Notes under the pieces: generated by a model | Seen by the model: only the letters and a program-made list of their open reading frames with translations | Databases searched by the model: none | Told to the model about the DNA's origin: nothing | Program-made: the position numbers and the translations under genes | Part shown: one piece after another, positions 42,155-51,393 of the stretch | Layout: each line of letters opens with the position of its first letter | How positions within the stretch are numbered: position 1 is the first letter of the stretch | Source of the DNA: Paenibacillus sp. | GTDB lineage: Bacteria > Bacillota > Bacilli > Paenibacillales > Paenibacillaceae | Direction of reading: 5' to 3' | Assembly (NCBI GenBank): GCA_031254035.1 | Contig: JAIRVF010000059.1 | Span: 78,053-142,052, forward strand | Length of the DNA: 64,000 nt

Positions 42155-43165
42155 TTATTTGAAATAATCAATCCCCATTGCTTCACGCACCTCACTCATC
42201 GTCTGGCGGGCCACATTCCGCGCCTTTGCGGTACCTGCCATCAGAATATCGTCAATATCCTTGGTGCGGTGTTTATAGAGCCTCCGGCGTTCGCGGATCG
42301 GTTTCATCACTTCTTCGATAGCTTCCGTTACCATGGCCTTGCACGCTGCGCACCCAATGCTGCCTTTTAGGCACTCTTCCTGAATTTCTTCGCTGCCTTC
42401 TGAACGGAAAATGCAGTGATAACCGTAGATGGTGCAGATGTCAGGATGTCCGGGATCGGTTTTATGGATGCGGGCAGGATCGGTTTTGGCCTTGCGGATT
42501 TGCATGCGAACCTCTTCAGCGGAAGCATCCAGGCAGATGGCATTGCCGAGGCTTTTACTCATTTTGCTTCCGCCGTCGAGACCTTCCAGGCGTTCGCCGA
42601 CGAGAATTTGAGGTTCGACCAGCACGGGGGCGTATAGTTCGTTGAAGCGGCGCACGATCCGGCGGGTTTGTTCGATATGGGGAATCTGATCCTCTCCGGC
42701 TGGAACGAGAGATGCCTTGCAGAATGTGATGTCGGCGGCCTGGCTAACCGGATATCCGAGAAAGCCGTAAAACAGATCCTCGTAACCCCGTTCCTGCGCC
42801 TCATGCTTCACCGTGGGGTTATGCCGCAGCGAGCTGACGGTGACAAACATCGAATAAAATATCGTAAGTTCGGCGATTTCTGGAACCATGGATTGGACGA
42901 AAATGGTCGCCTGCTCCGGATCGATCCCGACGGATAAATAGTCCAGCGCTACTTGGCGCACGCTTTCGGCGAGCAGACCGGGATTGTGAAAATGAGTTGT
43001 TAACGCCTGCACATCAGCCAGCATAATGTAAGTTTCGTATTGCTGCTGCAACTGCACCCGGCTTTTCAGACTGCCGACGTAATGGCCCAGATGCAGCTTG
43101 CCAGTCGTGCGGTCTCCAGTCAATACGACTTCCTGTTTGGGCTCTATCGCTGTTTGATTTATCAA
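42155..43165 (-). CDS. trpS: Tryptophanyl-tRNA synthetase
   Basis: A 336-residue class I aminoacyl-tRNA synthetase. The HIGH-like motif is TGKLHLGHYVG and the KMSKS motif is GGSKMSKSLGNAI; the family segment DITFCKASLVPAGEDQIPHIE is present. It charges tRNA-Trp. It begins with TTG (MINQTAIEPKQ) 7 nt after TAGGAGGA. Expression is controlled by the T-box leader at 43309-43660, which responds to uncharged tRNA-Trp. Confidence 0.95.
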   Translation of the reverse strand: MINQTAIEPKQEVVLTGDRTTGKLHLGHYVGSLKSRVQLQQQYETYIMLADVQALTTHFHNPGLLAESVRQVALDYLSVGIDPEQATIFVQSMVPEIAELTIFYSMFVTVSSLRHNPTVKHEAQERGYEDLFYGFLGYPVSQAADITFCKASLVPAGEDQIPHIEQTRRIVRRFNELYAPVLVEPQILVGERLEGLDGGSKMSKSLGNAICLDASAEEVRMQIRKAKTDPARIHKTDPGHPDICTIYGYHCIFRSEGSEEIQEECLKGSIGCAACKAMVTEAIEEVMKPIRERRRLYKHRTKDIDDILMAGTAKARNVARQTMSEVREAMGIDYFK

Positions 43166-43308
43166 TGTGATTCCTCCTAATGTTTTGAAGATTCATTTGT
43201 TTTCCATCGCCTCGCCACCACCAGCCGTCATCCATGGCCATCACCTCCTAAAAAGCATATATTCATGAACATTCGCGAGTAGATCGCATAAGAGATCTGA
43301 CTCAGCTA

Positions 43309-43660
43309 ACAAAAAAAGCTCCGTCCTGTGGAAAGCGACTGACCGGAGATGTCCCTCCGGTAGAACGCATTTCCAAGGACGAAGCTGTCAGCTTCGCGAT
43401 GCCACCTTGATTGGCCGCCATTTCATGAGAAATGGGAGCCCAGCTCATCAGGTACGGATTCAGTTGGCTATGAAATCAGCCCCTCCTCGATACCCTGCCC
43501 CGGTTAACGGTGGGGACAAGCCGCCTATCCTACTGATCGCCGCCATAAACTCCTGCGGTTTTGTTCAGACCGGTCACTCCGAAGCCCACTTCCGCACACG
43601 CCGCCACCAGCTTACACCATCCGCCGGCTCTCTGAAGACGATCTGTCCACGTACTCTTCT
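43309..43660 (-). promoter_or_regulatory. T-box leader of trpS
   Basis: On the - strand the leader starts with the stem I entry GAAGAGTACGTGGACAGATC and the AG-bulge segment CAGAGAGCCGGCGG, followed by GGTG..AAGCTGG. A likely specifier TGG (Trp) is at 43588-43586. The T-box sequence AAGGTGGCATCGCG is at 43408-43395, next to a terminator formed by AGCTTCGTCCTTGGAAA and TTTCCACAGGACGGAGCT with seven T residues. Uncharged tRNA-Trp is expected to favour the antiterminator. This accounts for most of the 43166-43860 gap. Confidence 0.88.
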
Positions 43661-43860
43661 TCATCATCGTGATTGATTGGATACATTGTAGCGCAATCGG
43701 GTGTAAAAGGGAATAGGTGGTAACCAAGTCGATGCTCGGGGCAATGCCAATCTAATCTTAAGGTTTCTTTATATTTTATTGAAAAAAGCCCAAGACTTTT
43801 GGGTTAACCTTTAGCTATAGACGAAGAGATAAAAGACAAACAGTAAAGGGAGATATTGCT

Positions 43861-44439
43861 ATGAATGAACATGATGCCAACCGAAGTGAATGGAGTCCGC
43901 CCGTATCGGAGCCTGCAGCAGCGTCCGGACAACCGCCCCGTCCGACGTTTATGCTGGCCATAGTTCTGCCGTGTGTGTTTTGTATATTTGTGCTTGCTGC
44001 CGCCGTTTTATTCAGGTACAGTGGTTCAACGCTCATTTATTACGCCAAGGATATGATCGGAAGCGTGGTTCATCCAGGACAGATTGCAATGCATCTACGC
44101 GATTTGATCGCAAACTTCCCCGGTTTGTGGGAACCAGTGAGATTTATTCACTCTTACGGAAGCATGGCCGCATTTATGCTGATCGGCTCTTTGCTCCCGT
44201 TGATCTACGGCTCACGTTCCATGCCTCTGCATAAGGTGCTGATGATTTGCTTCGGGTTTAGTCTCACGCTGGAGCTGCTGCATCTGGTACTTCATTTCGG
44301 CGGCTTAGATGTGAAAGTCATGGCGATGGACATGGCAGGCGGCGCGGTGGGATATTTGGTGTTTTACGGGCTGCAGCTGACGGTTTTGTCAAATCGATCC
44401 GATGTGAAGGAGGAGCAGCAGCCAATCCAGAGACTGTGA
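43861..44439 (+). CDS. VanZ family membrane protein
   Basis: A 192-residue protein with a Pro-rich cytoplasmic start and four to five helices, of the VanZ-like family: FIHSYGSMAAFMLIGSLLPLIYG and FGFSLTLELLHLVLHFGGLDVKVMAMDMAGGAVGYLVFYGLQL. VanZ relatives can give low-level teicoplanin resistance, but most have no proven role. A GGGAGA ribosome site precedes the ATG. The gene stands alone; the 187-bp phased repeat lies 53 nt downstream. Confidence 0.87.
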   Translation: MNEHDANRSEWSPPVSEPAAASGQPPRPTFMLAIVLPCVFCIFVLAAAVLFRYSGSTLIYYAKDMIGSVVHPGQIAMHLRDLIANFPGLWEPVRFIHSYGSMAAFMLIGSLLPLIYGSRSMPLHKVLMICFGFSLTLELLHLVLHFGGLDVKVMAMDMAGGAVGYLVFYGLQLTVLSNRSDVKEEQQPIQRL

Positions 44440-44492
44440 ACTTTAGTGAGATAACGTACAGGAAGTATGGCCCAATAAGCGAATGCCTTGTA

Positions 44493-44679
44493 TCTAACGA
44501 AACTGGGAAGCGTTATTGCCGCAAAAACGAAGCCGAATTAATTTTAACGAAACTACATATCGTTATCTGGACGAAATATAGTCGAATGAACCTCAATTAA
44601 GCTGAATAGCGTTTCGTGGTTTCGTTAGAGGTTTTAGACGCTCATTTTTGCCCCAATAACGATTGTGTGTTTCGTTAGC
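44493..44679. repeat. 187-bp phased palindromic element, full copy B
   Basis: Four 25-nt units: 44493-44517 and 44543-44567 direct, 44605-44629 and 44655-44679 inverted. Starts within each pair are exactly 50 nt apart, with a 37-nt centre, the same as at 15868-16054. Unit ends are TCTAACGAAAC (one unit TTTAACGAAAC, one GCTAACGAAAC) and ..GTTATT or ..GCTATT. Confidence 0.88.
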
Positions 44680-44837
44680 TCATGAACAGGTTTGTTGGTC
44701 AAGTTAGATTCAGCCGTCAACATGACAGAATCCGGACTTGGGATTGTCGGAGCAAAGCTATCGTTATTCGTAACTACAGATCTCGCCCAATCACGGCATT
44801 CAGTACGCAGGGGCACGCCTGTTTGGATACAAAAATA

Positions 44838-44878
44838 GCTGCCGAGAGAGTCTCGGCAGCTTGAGGTTTTTTTACGAG
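44838..44878. terminator. Terminator of hemL (bidirectional)
   Basis: GCTGCCGAGA-gag-TCTCGGCAGC, with ATTTTTG on the - strand side and GGTTTTTTT on the + strand side. Confidence 0.82.
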
Positions 44879-44944
44879 TGGAAATCATAGTACCTGACCA
44901 AAAAACGAAAGTAGCGACCACATTGCATCAGCTTCGCCTTTGAA

Positions 44945-46264
44945 TTACTTAAGGTTCTTGGCCATCTCGCGGAACGACTCTTCCGCAGCGACGAGGGTTG
45001 CGTCGATATCTTCATCCGTGTGGGCCGTGGTCAGGAACCAGGCTTCATATTTGGACGGCGCCAGATTGATGCCCCGATCCAGCATATGGCGGAAGAAAGC
45101 GGCAAAAGCTTCACCATCCGTGTCCTGCGCCTCTTCGTAATTGGTGACCGGATGAGCGCAGAAATGGGTGGACAACGAACCGCGGATTTGATTGATCGTC
45201 AGTGGCACACCATGGCGGTCAGCTGAAGCTTGAAGTCCATCAGCGAGTTTGGTGGCAAGACGGTTCATCTCTTCGTAGACGCCTTCTCCCTGCAGCACTT
45301 CGAGGCAGGCGATGCCTGCGGCGATCGAAGCTGGGTTGCCGGCCATGGTGCCAGCTTGGTAAGCAGGGCCGAGTGGAGCGACCTGCTCCATGACCTCTTT
45401 GCTGCCGCCGTAAGCGCCGATCGGCAAACCGCCGCCGATAATTTTGCCAAGAGCGGTTAAATCCGGCTTGATGGCATCATGATTGCTGAGACCGGAGAAG
45501 GTTTGGGTCGATCCGTAATGGAAACGGAAAGCGGTGATGACTTCGTCATAGATGACCAGCGAGCCATTATCATGTGTCATCTTGCAGAGGCCTTCCAGGA
45601 AGCCCTCATTCGGCATGACCATCCCGAAGTTGCCAACGATCGGCTCGACCATCACGGCCGCGACGTCTTTGCCCCATTTGTCCAATGCTTCACGCAGCCC
45701 GTTCAAATCGTTAAACGGTACGGTGATCACTTCCTGCGCGATGCTGGAAGGAACACCGGCGCTGTCCGGAGTACCGAGGGTGGAAGGGCCGGACCCTGCC
45801 GCAACCAGCACCAGATCGGAGTGGCCATGATAGCAGCCCGCGAATTTGATGATCTTGCTCCGTCCGGTATAGGCACGCGCAACGCGGATCGTCGTCATGA
45901 CGGCTTCGGTGCCGGAGTTGACGAAACGGACTTTATCCATGGAAGGGATAGCTTCCTTAAGCATGCGAGCCAGCTTGATTTCCAGCTCTGTTGGCGTGCC
46001 GTACAGCGTGCCGTTTTCAGCCGCTTGCGTAATGGCTGCCGTGATATGGGGATGGGCATGTCCAGTGATAATCGGGCCATATGCCGCCAGATAATCGAGG
46101 TAGCGGTTGCCGTCTTCATCCCAGAAGTATGCGCCTTTGGCTCTCTTCATAAATACGGGCGCCCCGCCGCCTACCGCTTTGAATGAACGGGAGGGGCTGT
46201 TGACGCCGCCGACAATGTGCTGAAGTGCTTCCTTGTAAAGCTGTTCTGAACGTGAACGATTCAT
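44945..46264 (-). CDS. hemL: Glutamate-1-semialdehyde 2,1-aminomutase
   Basis: A 439-residue PLP-dependent aminomutase of the C5 haem pathway that makes 5-aminolevulinate. The PLP lysine is in [17 protein letters not shown]; other family segments are [42 protein letters not shown] and [18 protein letters not shown]. No hemA, hemB or other haem gene is adjacent, so it may be a stand-alone or second copy. It follows the LCP gene on the same strand by 46 nt with GAAAGGAAG as ribosome site. Confidence 0.93.
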   Translation of the reverse strand: MNRSRSEQLYKEALQHIVGGVNSPSRSFKAVGGGAPVFMKRAKGAYFWDEDGNRYLDYLAAYGPIITGHAHPHITAAITQAAENGTLYGTPTELEIKLARMLKEAIPSMDKVRFVNSGTEAVMTTIRVARAYTGRSKIIKFAGCYHGHSDLVLVAAGSGPSTLGTPDSAGVPSSIAQEVITVPFNDLNGLREALDKWGKDVAAVMVEPIVGNFGMVMPNEGFLEGLCKMTHDNGSLVIYDEVITAFRFHYGSTQTFSGLSNHDAIKPDLTALGKIIGGGLPIGAYGGSKEVMEQVAPLGPAYQAGTMAGNPASIAAGIACLEVLQGEGVYEEMNRLATKLADGLQASADRHGVPLTINQIRGSLSTHFCAHPVTNYEEAQDTDGEAFAAFFRHMLDRGINLAPSKYEAWFLTTAHTDEDIDATLVAAEESFREMAKNLK

Positions 46265-46310
46265 AGTTGTTTCAACTTCCTTTCATAATTAGAAAAGCAG
46301 GCGGGCAGCC

Positions 46311-47372
46311 TCAGTCACCGCTACCCGTACTGCTTTTTTTGCTTGTGGACGAAGTACCCTGCGAACTTGTATTGTTTGTTTCGGACTCGGTTTTTCCATC
46401 GCTGGAGACCGGCACCGGTTCCGGCTTATTAAAGATATCCTTGATGTAATCTTTGAGCGCCGTTTCATTTGATACGGTGAGAACAGCCGCTCCGCCGATA
46501 TTTCTCTCTTTCAAAAGTTTCATCGGAGGAATCTGCTCGCTGCCAGCCATCTGGCTCTTGTATCCAACCGTAGCCAGCCTCCACATATCATTGACGGACA
46601 AATTGGTGTCGATGTAAGGACTGACCTCTTCCAGAATATCCGGTAGATTCATAATGGAAGTGGTGGACTTCAATTTGTCAGCAACAACCTTCATAAAAGC
46701 ACGCTGTCGTTCCGTGCGGGTAAAATCCGAGGTGGCATCATGACGGAAACGCACGTACTGAAGCGCCGATTTTCCATCAAGATGCTGCATGCCTTCTTTC
46801 AGGTCGATATCATACTCGTGCTTATCAGCGATACTTGGATAGTACATGTCCTTTTCTACGTAGAAATCGACACCGCCAACCGCGTCCACAAGCTTGATAA
46901 AGCCTTGGAAATCGGTGTAGACATAATATTGGATCGGAATGCCGAGCAAATCGCTGACGGCTTTCATGGCCGTGTTCGGACCGTGGGTGATGGCCGTGTT
47001 GATCCGGTCCTTGCCGTGTTCCGGAATATTAGTGTAGGTATCGCGCAAAATAGAGAATAGATGAATCTGCTTCTTTACAGGGTCAAGGGAGGCAACCATC
47101 ATACTATCCGATCTGGGGATTTCACCCTTTGCAATACCCCGGGCATCTACGCCCATAAGAAGGATGTTTACGGGCTCAGTGCCTTCCCATTTGGGAGGGG
47201 CGGCAGCCTTAACTTCCACGGGATTGATGTTTTTAAAAGGAGAAGATTCGCCTGTTTTTTGCAAACCCTGCAGACCGTTATAAATTGAAGTAAAATAATA
47301 TACCGCTAATCCGATCACAGCGATCAGAATGATGGATATAATCCATAATATCGTTTTCTTCCTTGAGGTCAT
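46311..47372 (-). CDS. LytR-CpsA-Psr (LCP) family wall polymer ligase
   Basis: A 353-residue membrane-anchored protein with one N-terminal helix (ILWIISIILIAVIGLAVYYF) and the extracellular LCP domain: VNILLMGVDARG, RSDSMMVASLDP, LSILRDTYTNIPEHGKDRINTA, and YVRFRHDATSDFTRTERQRAF. These proteins attach teichoic acids or other polymers to peptidoglycan. The C-terminus is a Ser/Thr-rich tail (SSDGKTESETNNTSSQGTSS), probably unstructured. The ATG at 47372 is used because GAAAGGAAG lies upstream; a TTG at 47390 would overlap that site. It is upstream of hemL and divergent from the peroxidase gene. Confidence 0.92.
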   Translation of the reverse strand: MTSRKKTILWIISIILIAVIGLAVYYFTSIYNGLQGLQKTGESSPFKNINPVEVKAAAPPKWEGTEPVNILLMGVDARGIAKGEIPRSDSMMVASLDPVKKQIHLFSILRDTYTNIPEHGKDRINTAITHGPNTAMKAVSDLLGIPIQYYVYTDFQGFIKLVDAVGGVDFYVEKDMYYPSIADKHEYDIDLKEGMQHLDGKSALQYVRFRHDATSDFTRTERQRAFMKVVADKLKSTTSIMNLPDILEEVSPYIDTNLSVNDMWRLATVGYKSQMAGSEQIPPMKLLKERNIGGAAVLTVSNETALKDYIKDIFNKPEPVPVSSDGKTESETNNTSSQGTSSTSKKSSTGSGD

Positions 47373-47465
47373 TCCTTTTCTTCCTTTCAATTTTTCCTGC
47401 TAAAGGAGATAGTTGTCTTGTTTTTCGACATTTGTAGGGTAAGGATTCATTTATTATAAATTTTT

Positions 47466-47495
47466 TTGTCTATACAATCAATTTTATGATATAGA
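47466..47495 (+). promoter_or_regulatory. Probable promoter of the thiol peroxidase gene
   Basis: TTGTCT (47466-47471) and TATAGA (47490-47495), 18-nt spacer, about 65 nt before the start codon. Confidence 0.45.
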
Positions 47496-47561
47496 ATGAA
47501 CTTAATACTAGTTCTAGATAAGATAAGGTATTGTTCTTTTGTCGAAAGGAGACGAACAAAC

Positions 47562-48020
47562 ATGGCAGAGCTTTCAATCGGACAAATGGTTCCTGATTTC
47601 ACCCTCCCGGCAGCAAGCGGCGAACAAATTACGCTGAGCAGTTTCCGTGGACGTAAAGTTATATTGTACTTTTACCCGAAGGATATGACGCCAGGTTGTA
47701 CACAGGAGGCTTGCAGCTTCCGAGATTCCAATCATATATTGGAAGAAAAGGGGGCCGTGGTCATTGGCATAAGCCCCGATTCGGTCAAATCCCACAGTAA
47801 ATTTGCGGGTAAATACGAGCTTCCTTTTCTATTGCTGTCGGATGAAAACCACCATGTCAGTGAACTGTATGGCGTATGGCAACTCAAAAAAATGTACGGT
47901 CGTGAATTTATGGGCATTGTACGCTCCACATTTCTCATTGATGAGGAAGGGAAGCTGATCAAAGAATGGAAAAAGGTAAAGGTGGCTGGACATACCGAGG
48001 ATATTTTGTCCGCACTTTAA
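47562..48020 (+). CDS. bcp: Thioredoxin-dependent thiol peroxidase, BCP/PrxQ family
   Basis: A 152-residue peroxiredoxin. The peroxidatic Cys46 is in YPKDMTPGCTQEACSFRD, with the resolving Cys51 five residues on, as in the PrxQ/BCP type. It reduces peroxides with thioredoxin as donor. The ATG at 47562 has AAAGGAGACG upstream; the longer frame from 47496 has no ribosome site. A dispersed repeat starts at the stop codon. Confidence 0.94.
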   Translation: MAELSIGQMVPDFTLPAASGEQITLSSFRGRKVILYFYPKDMTPGCTQEACSFRDSNHILEEKGAVVIGISPDSVKSHSKFAGKYELPFLLLSDENHHVSELYGVWQLKKMYGREFMGIVRSTFLIDEEGKLIKEWKKVKVAGHTEDILSAL

Positions 48021-48203
48021 GAGGTTGTTCAAAAAGTCCGCTTTTGATCACGAAGTGAATCAGGAAGTGGGCTCGGCATCGAAGCTTGAATTCAGCCGGT
48101 CCTTCTGGTGCTCACGTACCCAATACGTACGCTCCGCTCCTCAGTCCCTAACTTCATCCAAGCTTCTCGGTGCTGAAAACCGATCTTTTTGAACACGCAC
48201 TTT
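48019..48203. repeat. MITE-like dispersed repeat, copy 4 (reference copy)
   Basis: A 185-bp element with inverted ends: AAGAGGTTGTTCAAAAAG at the left and CTTTTTGAACACGCACTT at the right (GTTCAAAAAG inverted). It has TTTTGATCACGAAGTGAATC, GAATTCAGCCGG, TGCTCACGTACC, CCTCAGTCCCTAACTTCATCC, GGTGCTGAAAACC inside and codes for nothing. Confidence 0.85.
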
Positions 48204-48227
48204 AACCGCCACCCATCCCCAAAATAT

Positions 48228-48269
48228 AAAAAACCGGCACTGCCTTATCAGCAGACAGCCGGTTTTTTT
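48228..48269. terminator. Intrinsic terminator
   Basis: AAAAAACCGGC and GCCGGTTTTTTT, with ACTG/CAG pairs inside, downstream of the peroxidase gene and its repeat. Confidence 0.8.
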
Positions 48270-48453
48270 GTTTCCGGCTAAGACAGGATATTAATTGATG
48301 TATATCGCGGGTCGTTACAGAAAATGACTACTTAACAAATTTCATGCCTTGGCTGATGATCATTTGCGTAAGTCGGGGTAGATTAAATTTTATTTCGAAA
48401 ATTTATGAAATAACATTGTAAATTCCATATGTAAATTTGTTCTTATATTTTTA

Positions 48454-48496
48454 TTGACATATAAACAGGTTGGTATTAAACTAATTCGTACACGAA
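48454..48496 (+). promoter_or_regulatory. marR-MFS operon promoter with candidate MarR operator
   Basis: TTGACA (48454-48459) and TAAACT (48477-48482) with a 17-nt spacer. The palindrome TTCGT-AC-ACGAA (48485-48496) starts 3 nt after the -10 box, so a bound regulator would cover the transcript start. Confidence 0.6.
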
Positions 48497-48539
48497 ATAT
48501 TTAAAATTTGAATTGACGATGGAACAGGGTGAACATGTG

Positions 48540-48992
48540 TTGAATCCACAAGAACAAATTCTTGAATTACTATACTCTTTTCGCCAAGTGCATCTCAGCC
48601 TCTACCAGACGTTCTGGAAGGAAACCGATATGCTTGGGACTACCTGCATTCAGTATCTCGTGCTGCGAACACTCCGTGAACATCCGGACATCGGACTCAC
48701 TGAGCTGGCAGATTTAATTTTTTTAGGAAACAGCACCACCAGCGGTGTTGTGGATCGTCTTGTCAAAGCGGGGCTTGTCGAACGCAGACGCTCCGAGACT
48801 GACCGCCGCTCTATCACGCTCCGAACTACGAAGGAAGGGGATGAATTAAGGGACCGAACTGAAGACATATTCAAAGGCCATCTCGAGCCTCTTTTGCAAA
48901 TCAAGGAAGAGGATCGACATCGTTTATTGGATATACACCAACAAATTGTTGACTTATTAACTCAAAAAGGGAGAGAAAGTAATACATTATGA
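48540..48992 (+). CDS. MarR-family transcriptional regulator
   Basis: A 150-residue winged-helix MarR protein. The DNA-binding helices are in CIQYLVLRTLREHPDIGLTE and LGNSTTSGVVDRLVKAGLVER; the wing is RRRSETDRRSITLR. Its last 4 nt overlap the start of the DHA2 exporter gene (ATGA), so it is the first gene of a two-gene exporter operon and likely represses it. The TTG at 48540 (or GTG at 48537) is favoured since AGGGTGA lies 8 nt upstream; the ATG at 48519 has no ribosome site. Confidence 0.88.
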   Translation: MNPQEQILELLYSFRQVHLSLYQTFWKETDMLGTTCIQYLVLRTLREHPDIGLTELADLIFLGNSTTSGVVDRLVKAGLVERRRSETDRRSITLRTTKEGDELRDRTEDIFKGHLEPLLQIKEEDRHRLLDIHQQIVDLLTQKGRESNTL

Positions 48993-50503
48993 ATAGCAGC
49001 AGCCAAGCTCAGTCTATGGAACATATCAAGAAAGGCCCGATTATCGCGGCTTTGCTGATCGGCGCTTTCGTAGCATTCTTGAACCAGACACTGATGAATG
49101 TCGCCCTTCCCAAGATCATGGATGATTTGGGGATCCAAGCTACGACCGGGCAATGGCTCACCACAGGTTACATGCTTGTCAATGGTGTTTTAATCCCGGT
49201 TACAGCATTTTTGATTGCCCGGTTTTCAACCCGCCAGTTGTTTATATCGGCCATGTCATTGTTTACGCTAGGAACACTCGTATGCGCGGTTTCACCTTCG
49301 TTTGCGATCTTGATGGTCGGTCGTTTGATCCAGGCCGGCGGCGCAGGGATTTTGATGCCGCTGATGACGGTCGTGTTCCTGAATATCTTCCCGGTTGAAA
49401 AACGCGGGTCGGCGATGGGGATGATGGGAATCGCAATGATTTTGGCTCCGGCCATCGGCCCTACTTTGTCCGGCTACATTGTTGAGCATTATTCCTGGCG
49501 TGTTTTGTTCTACATCATTTTGCCTTTTGCCATTATTGCAACAGTTATCGGTATTTTATTCGTAAGAAACGTAACCAAAGTCACGAAGCCCAAATTCGAT
49601 TTTATTTCGGTTGTGTTATCTACCGCTGGCTTCGGTGGACTGCTGTACGGATTCAGTGAAGCAGGGACTAGCGGCTGGGACAGCGCAGAAGTAATCCGGT
49701 GGCTTGTTATTGGTACCGTCGCCCTGATTGCTTTTGTAGTGGTACAATTGATGTCTAAAAATCCGATGCTGGAATTCCGGATTTTCAAATACAATATGTT
49801 TACATTAACGACGCTCATCAACGTCATCGTTACGATGGCCATGTATGCAGCCATGATTCTGATGCCGCTTTTCCTGCAAAACATCCGCGGCTTCACGCCG
49901 CTTGAATCCGGCTTGATGATGCTTCCGGGGGCAATTGTAATGGGGATTATGTCACCAATCACGGGAGCAATTTTCGATAGGATCGGAGCAAGATGGCTTT
50001 CTGTTATCGGTTTGGCCATTACAGTCGGCATGACGTATGAGTTCAGCCATTTATCCGTAGACACTTCTTACGGGCATTTGATGTTTATTTACACGGCCCG
50101 CATGTTCGGTATGTCGCTGTTGATGATGCCAATTCAAACCGCAGGTTTGAACCAGCTTCCACGCAGCATGAATGCCCACGGTACGGCCATGTCTAACACG
50201 CTCAGAACGATTTCCGGTTCGATCGGGACGGCGATCCTGGTGACGGTAATGACTTCGCATACGAAGCATTATGTGACAGAAGGAGTTAAGGCCGGCGTTG
50301 CGAAAATGACTGATAAAGCTCAAATGGACATTTTGACCGCACAGTCCATGGTTCATGGCATTAATGATGCTTTCGTGATTGCAACCTGGCTTAGCGTCGC
50401 ATCCCTTATTCTCGCCTTCTTTATCAAAAAAACGATGCCGCAAGAAGAGAATCCAAAGGCGGAAATGCAGCGAGTGGGCGAAACGGTTAACGCCAAAGCT
50501 TAA
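48989..50503 (+). CDS. MFS drug exporter, DHA2 family
   Basis: A 504-residue, 14-helix major facilitator of the EmrB type. The first helix has the antiporter motif FLNQTLMNVALPKIM, then ATTGQWLTTGYMLVNGVLIP and VGRLIQAGGAGILMPLMTVVF. It is coupled to the MarR gene by a 4-nt overlap. It likely exports lipophilic toxic compounds with protons; the substrate is unknown. It is a distant relative of the exporter at 5582. A terminator follows at 50540. Confidence 0.92.
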   Translation: MNSSSQAQSMEHIKKGPIIAALLIGAFVAFLNQTLMNVALPKIMDDLGIQATTGQWLTTGYMLVNGVLIPVTAFLIARFSTRQLFISAMSLFTLGTLVCAVSPSFAILMVGRLIQAGGAGILMPLMTVVFLNIFPVEKRGSAMGMMGIAMILAPAIGPTLSGYIVEHYSWRVLFYIILPFAIIATVIGILFVRNVTKVTKPKFDFISVVLSTAGFGGLLYGFSEAGTSGWDSAEVIRWLVIGTVALIAFVVVQLMSKNPMLEFRIFKYNMFTLTTLINVIVTMAMYAAMILMPLFLQNIRGFTPLESGLMMLPGAIVMGIMSPITGAIFDRIGARWLSVIGLAITVGMTYEFSHLSVDTSYGHLMFIYTARMFGMSLLMMPIQTAGLNQLPRSMNAHGTAMSNTLRTISGSIGTAILVTVMTSHTKHYVTEGVKAGVAKMTDKAQMDILTAQSMVHGINDAFVIATWLSVASLILAFFIKKTMPQEENPKAEMQRVGETVNAKA

Positions 50504-50539
50504 CGCACTTATACATGGTTCAAGTTGCACAAGCATTGC

Positions 50540-50579
50540 AAAAAGACGCATCCTGTTGTTTCAGGGTGCGTCTTTTTTT
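50540..50579. terminator. Bidirectional terminator between MFS and dedA genes
   Basis: AAAAAGACGCA-t-CCTG and CAGG-g-TGCGTCTTTTTTT pair across a short loop. Confidence 0.88.
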
Positions 50580-50599
50580 CATTATAACATCAGTTCATT

Positions 50600-51265
50600 T
50601 TAGCGCGTTTTGGACACGGATTTGACTTTGGATTTGCGTCTAAGCTTGTTTATCAGCATGGAAAGCGGTTTTCTGTAACGGTAGACGAGCAGGGCAATGA
50701 TGAGCAGAACAATTGCGGCAACCACCCATACAGAATATTTCTCTACAATATGGAAGACGTGATTCCACTGGGGTCCAAATATCTTGCCGATACCGACGAA
50801 CAGTATCACCCACAAAAGCGCGCCACTATAGGCATAAAGGGCAAATTTGCGGAAAGGGACGGCGACAATCCCAGAGAAATATCCGGTGAAATGGCGAACG
50901 CCAGGGATGAAATACCCCAGAAACACGAGACCTTGTCCATATTTATTGAACCATTTTTGTGCGCGTGCAAGCTTGCTTTCGGAAACCAGCACCCATTTTC
51001 CATACCGCTGTAAAAAAGGTAGGCCTGCTTTAAGCCCGATAAAATACGTGATTGAAATGCCGATCGTCGTACCCAGAAATGCGAGCACAAGCAACCAGCC
51101 GAAATTCAGATTACCCACATAAGAGAGGTACCCTGCGTATGCCATTGTCGTTTCACCCGGGAAAGGGAGGGCGATAAACTCCAGCACCAGTCCCAAGAAC
51201 AAAACGATATAACCGTATTCTCCAAACAATTGCTCTATCCACTTCAGCAGTTCCAACGGAATCAC
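50600..51265 (-). CDS. DedA family membrane protein
   Basis: A 221-residue DedA/SNARE-associated (VTT-domain) protein with about five helices. Conserved features: EFIALPFPGETTMAYAGYLSY, the segment KAGLPFLQRYGKWVLVSESKLARAQKWF and the GxxxR-type stretch VFLGYFIPGVRHFTGYFSGI. Some DedA members flip lipid carriers or phospholipids and support membrane potential. The start has GGAATCACT with GTTCCAACGG context; the ribosome site is weak (GGAGTGATT). It is divergent from the deacetylase gene. Confidence 0.9.
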   Translation of the reverse strand: MIPLELLKWIEQLFGEYGYIVLFLGLVLEFIALPFPGETTMAYAGYLSYVGNLNFGWLLVLAFLGTTIGISITYFIGLKAGLPFLQRYGKWVLVSESKLARAQKWFNKYGQGLVFLGYFIPGVRHFTGYFSGIVAVPFRKFALYAYSGALLWVILFVGIGKIFGPQWNHVFHIVEKYSVWVVAAIVLLIIALLVYRYRKPLSMLINKLRRKSKVKSVSKTR

Positions 51266-51393
51266 TCCAAATCAGATCTAAAGATGTGCTTTCATTTTGC
51301 TAAAAAAGACTGCAGGCCCAAAGTCTATTTTCAAGCCTTCCACCATATAATCTACTAGAATCAGAATTCATAGAAATAGTGGAGGTATTCGTG

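Noticed and set aside
45479-46186. A + strand frame of 235 codons
   Set aside because: Antisense shadow of hemL.
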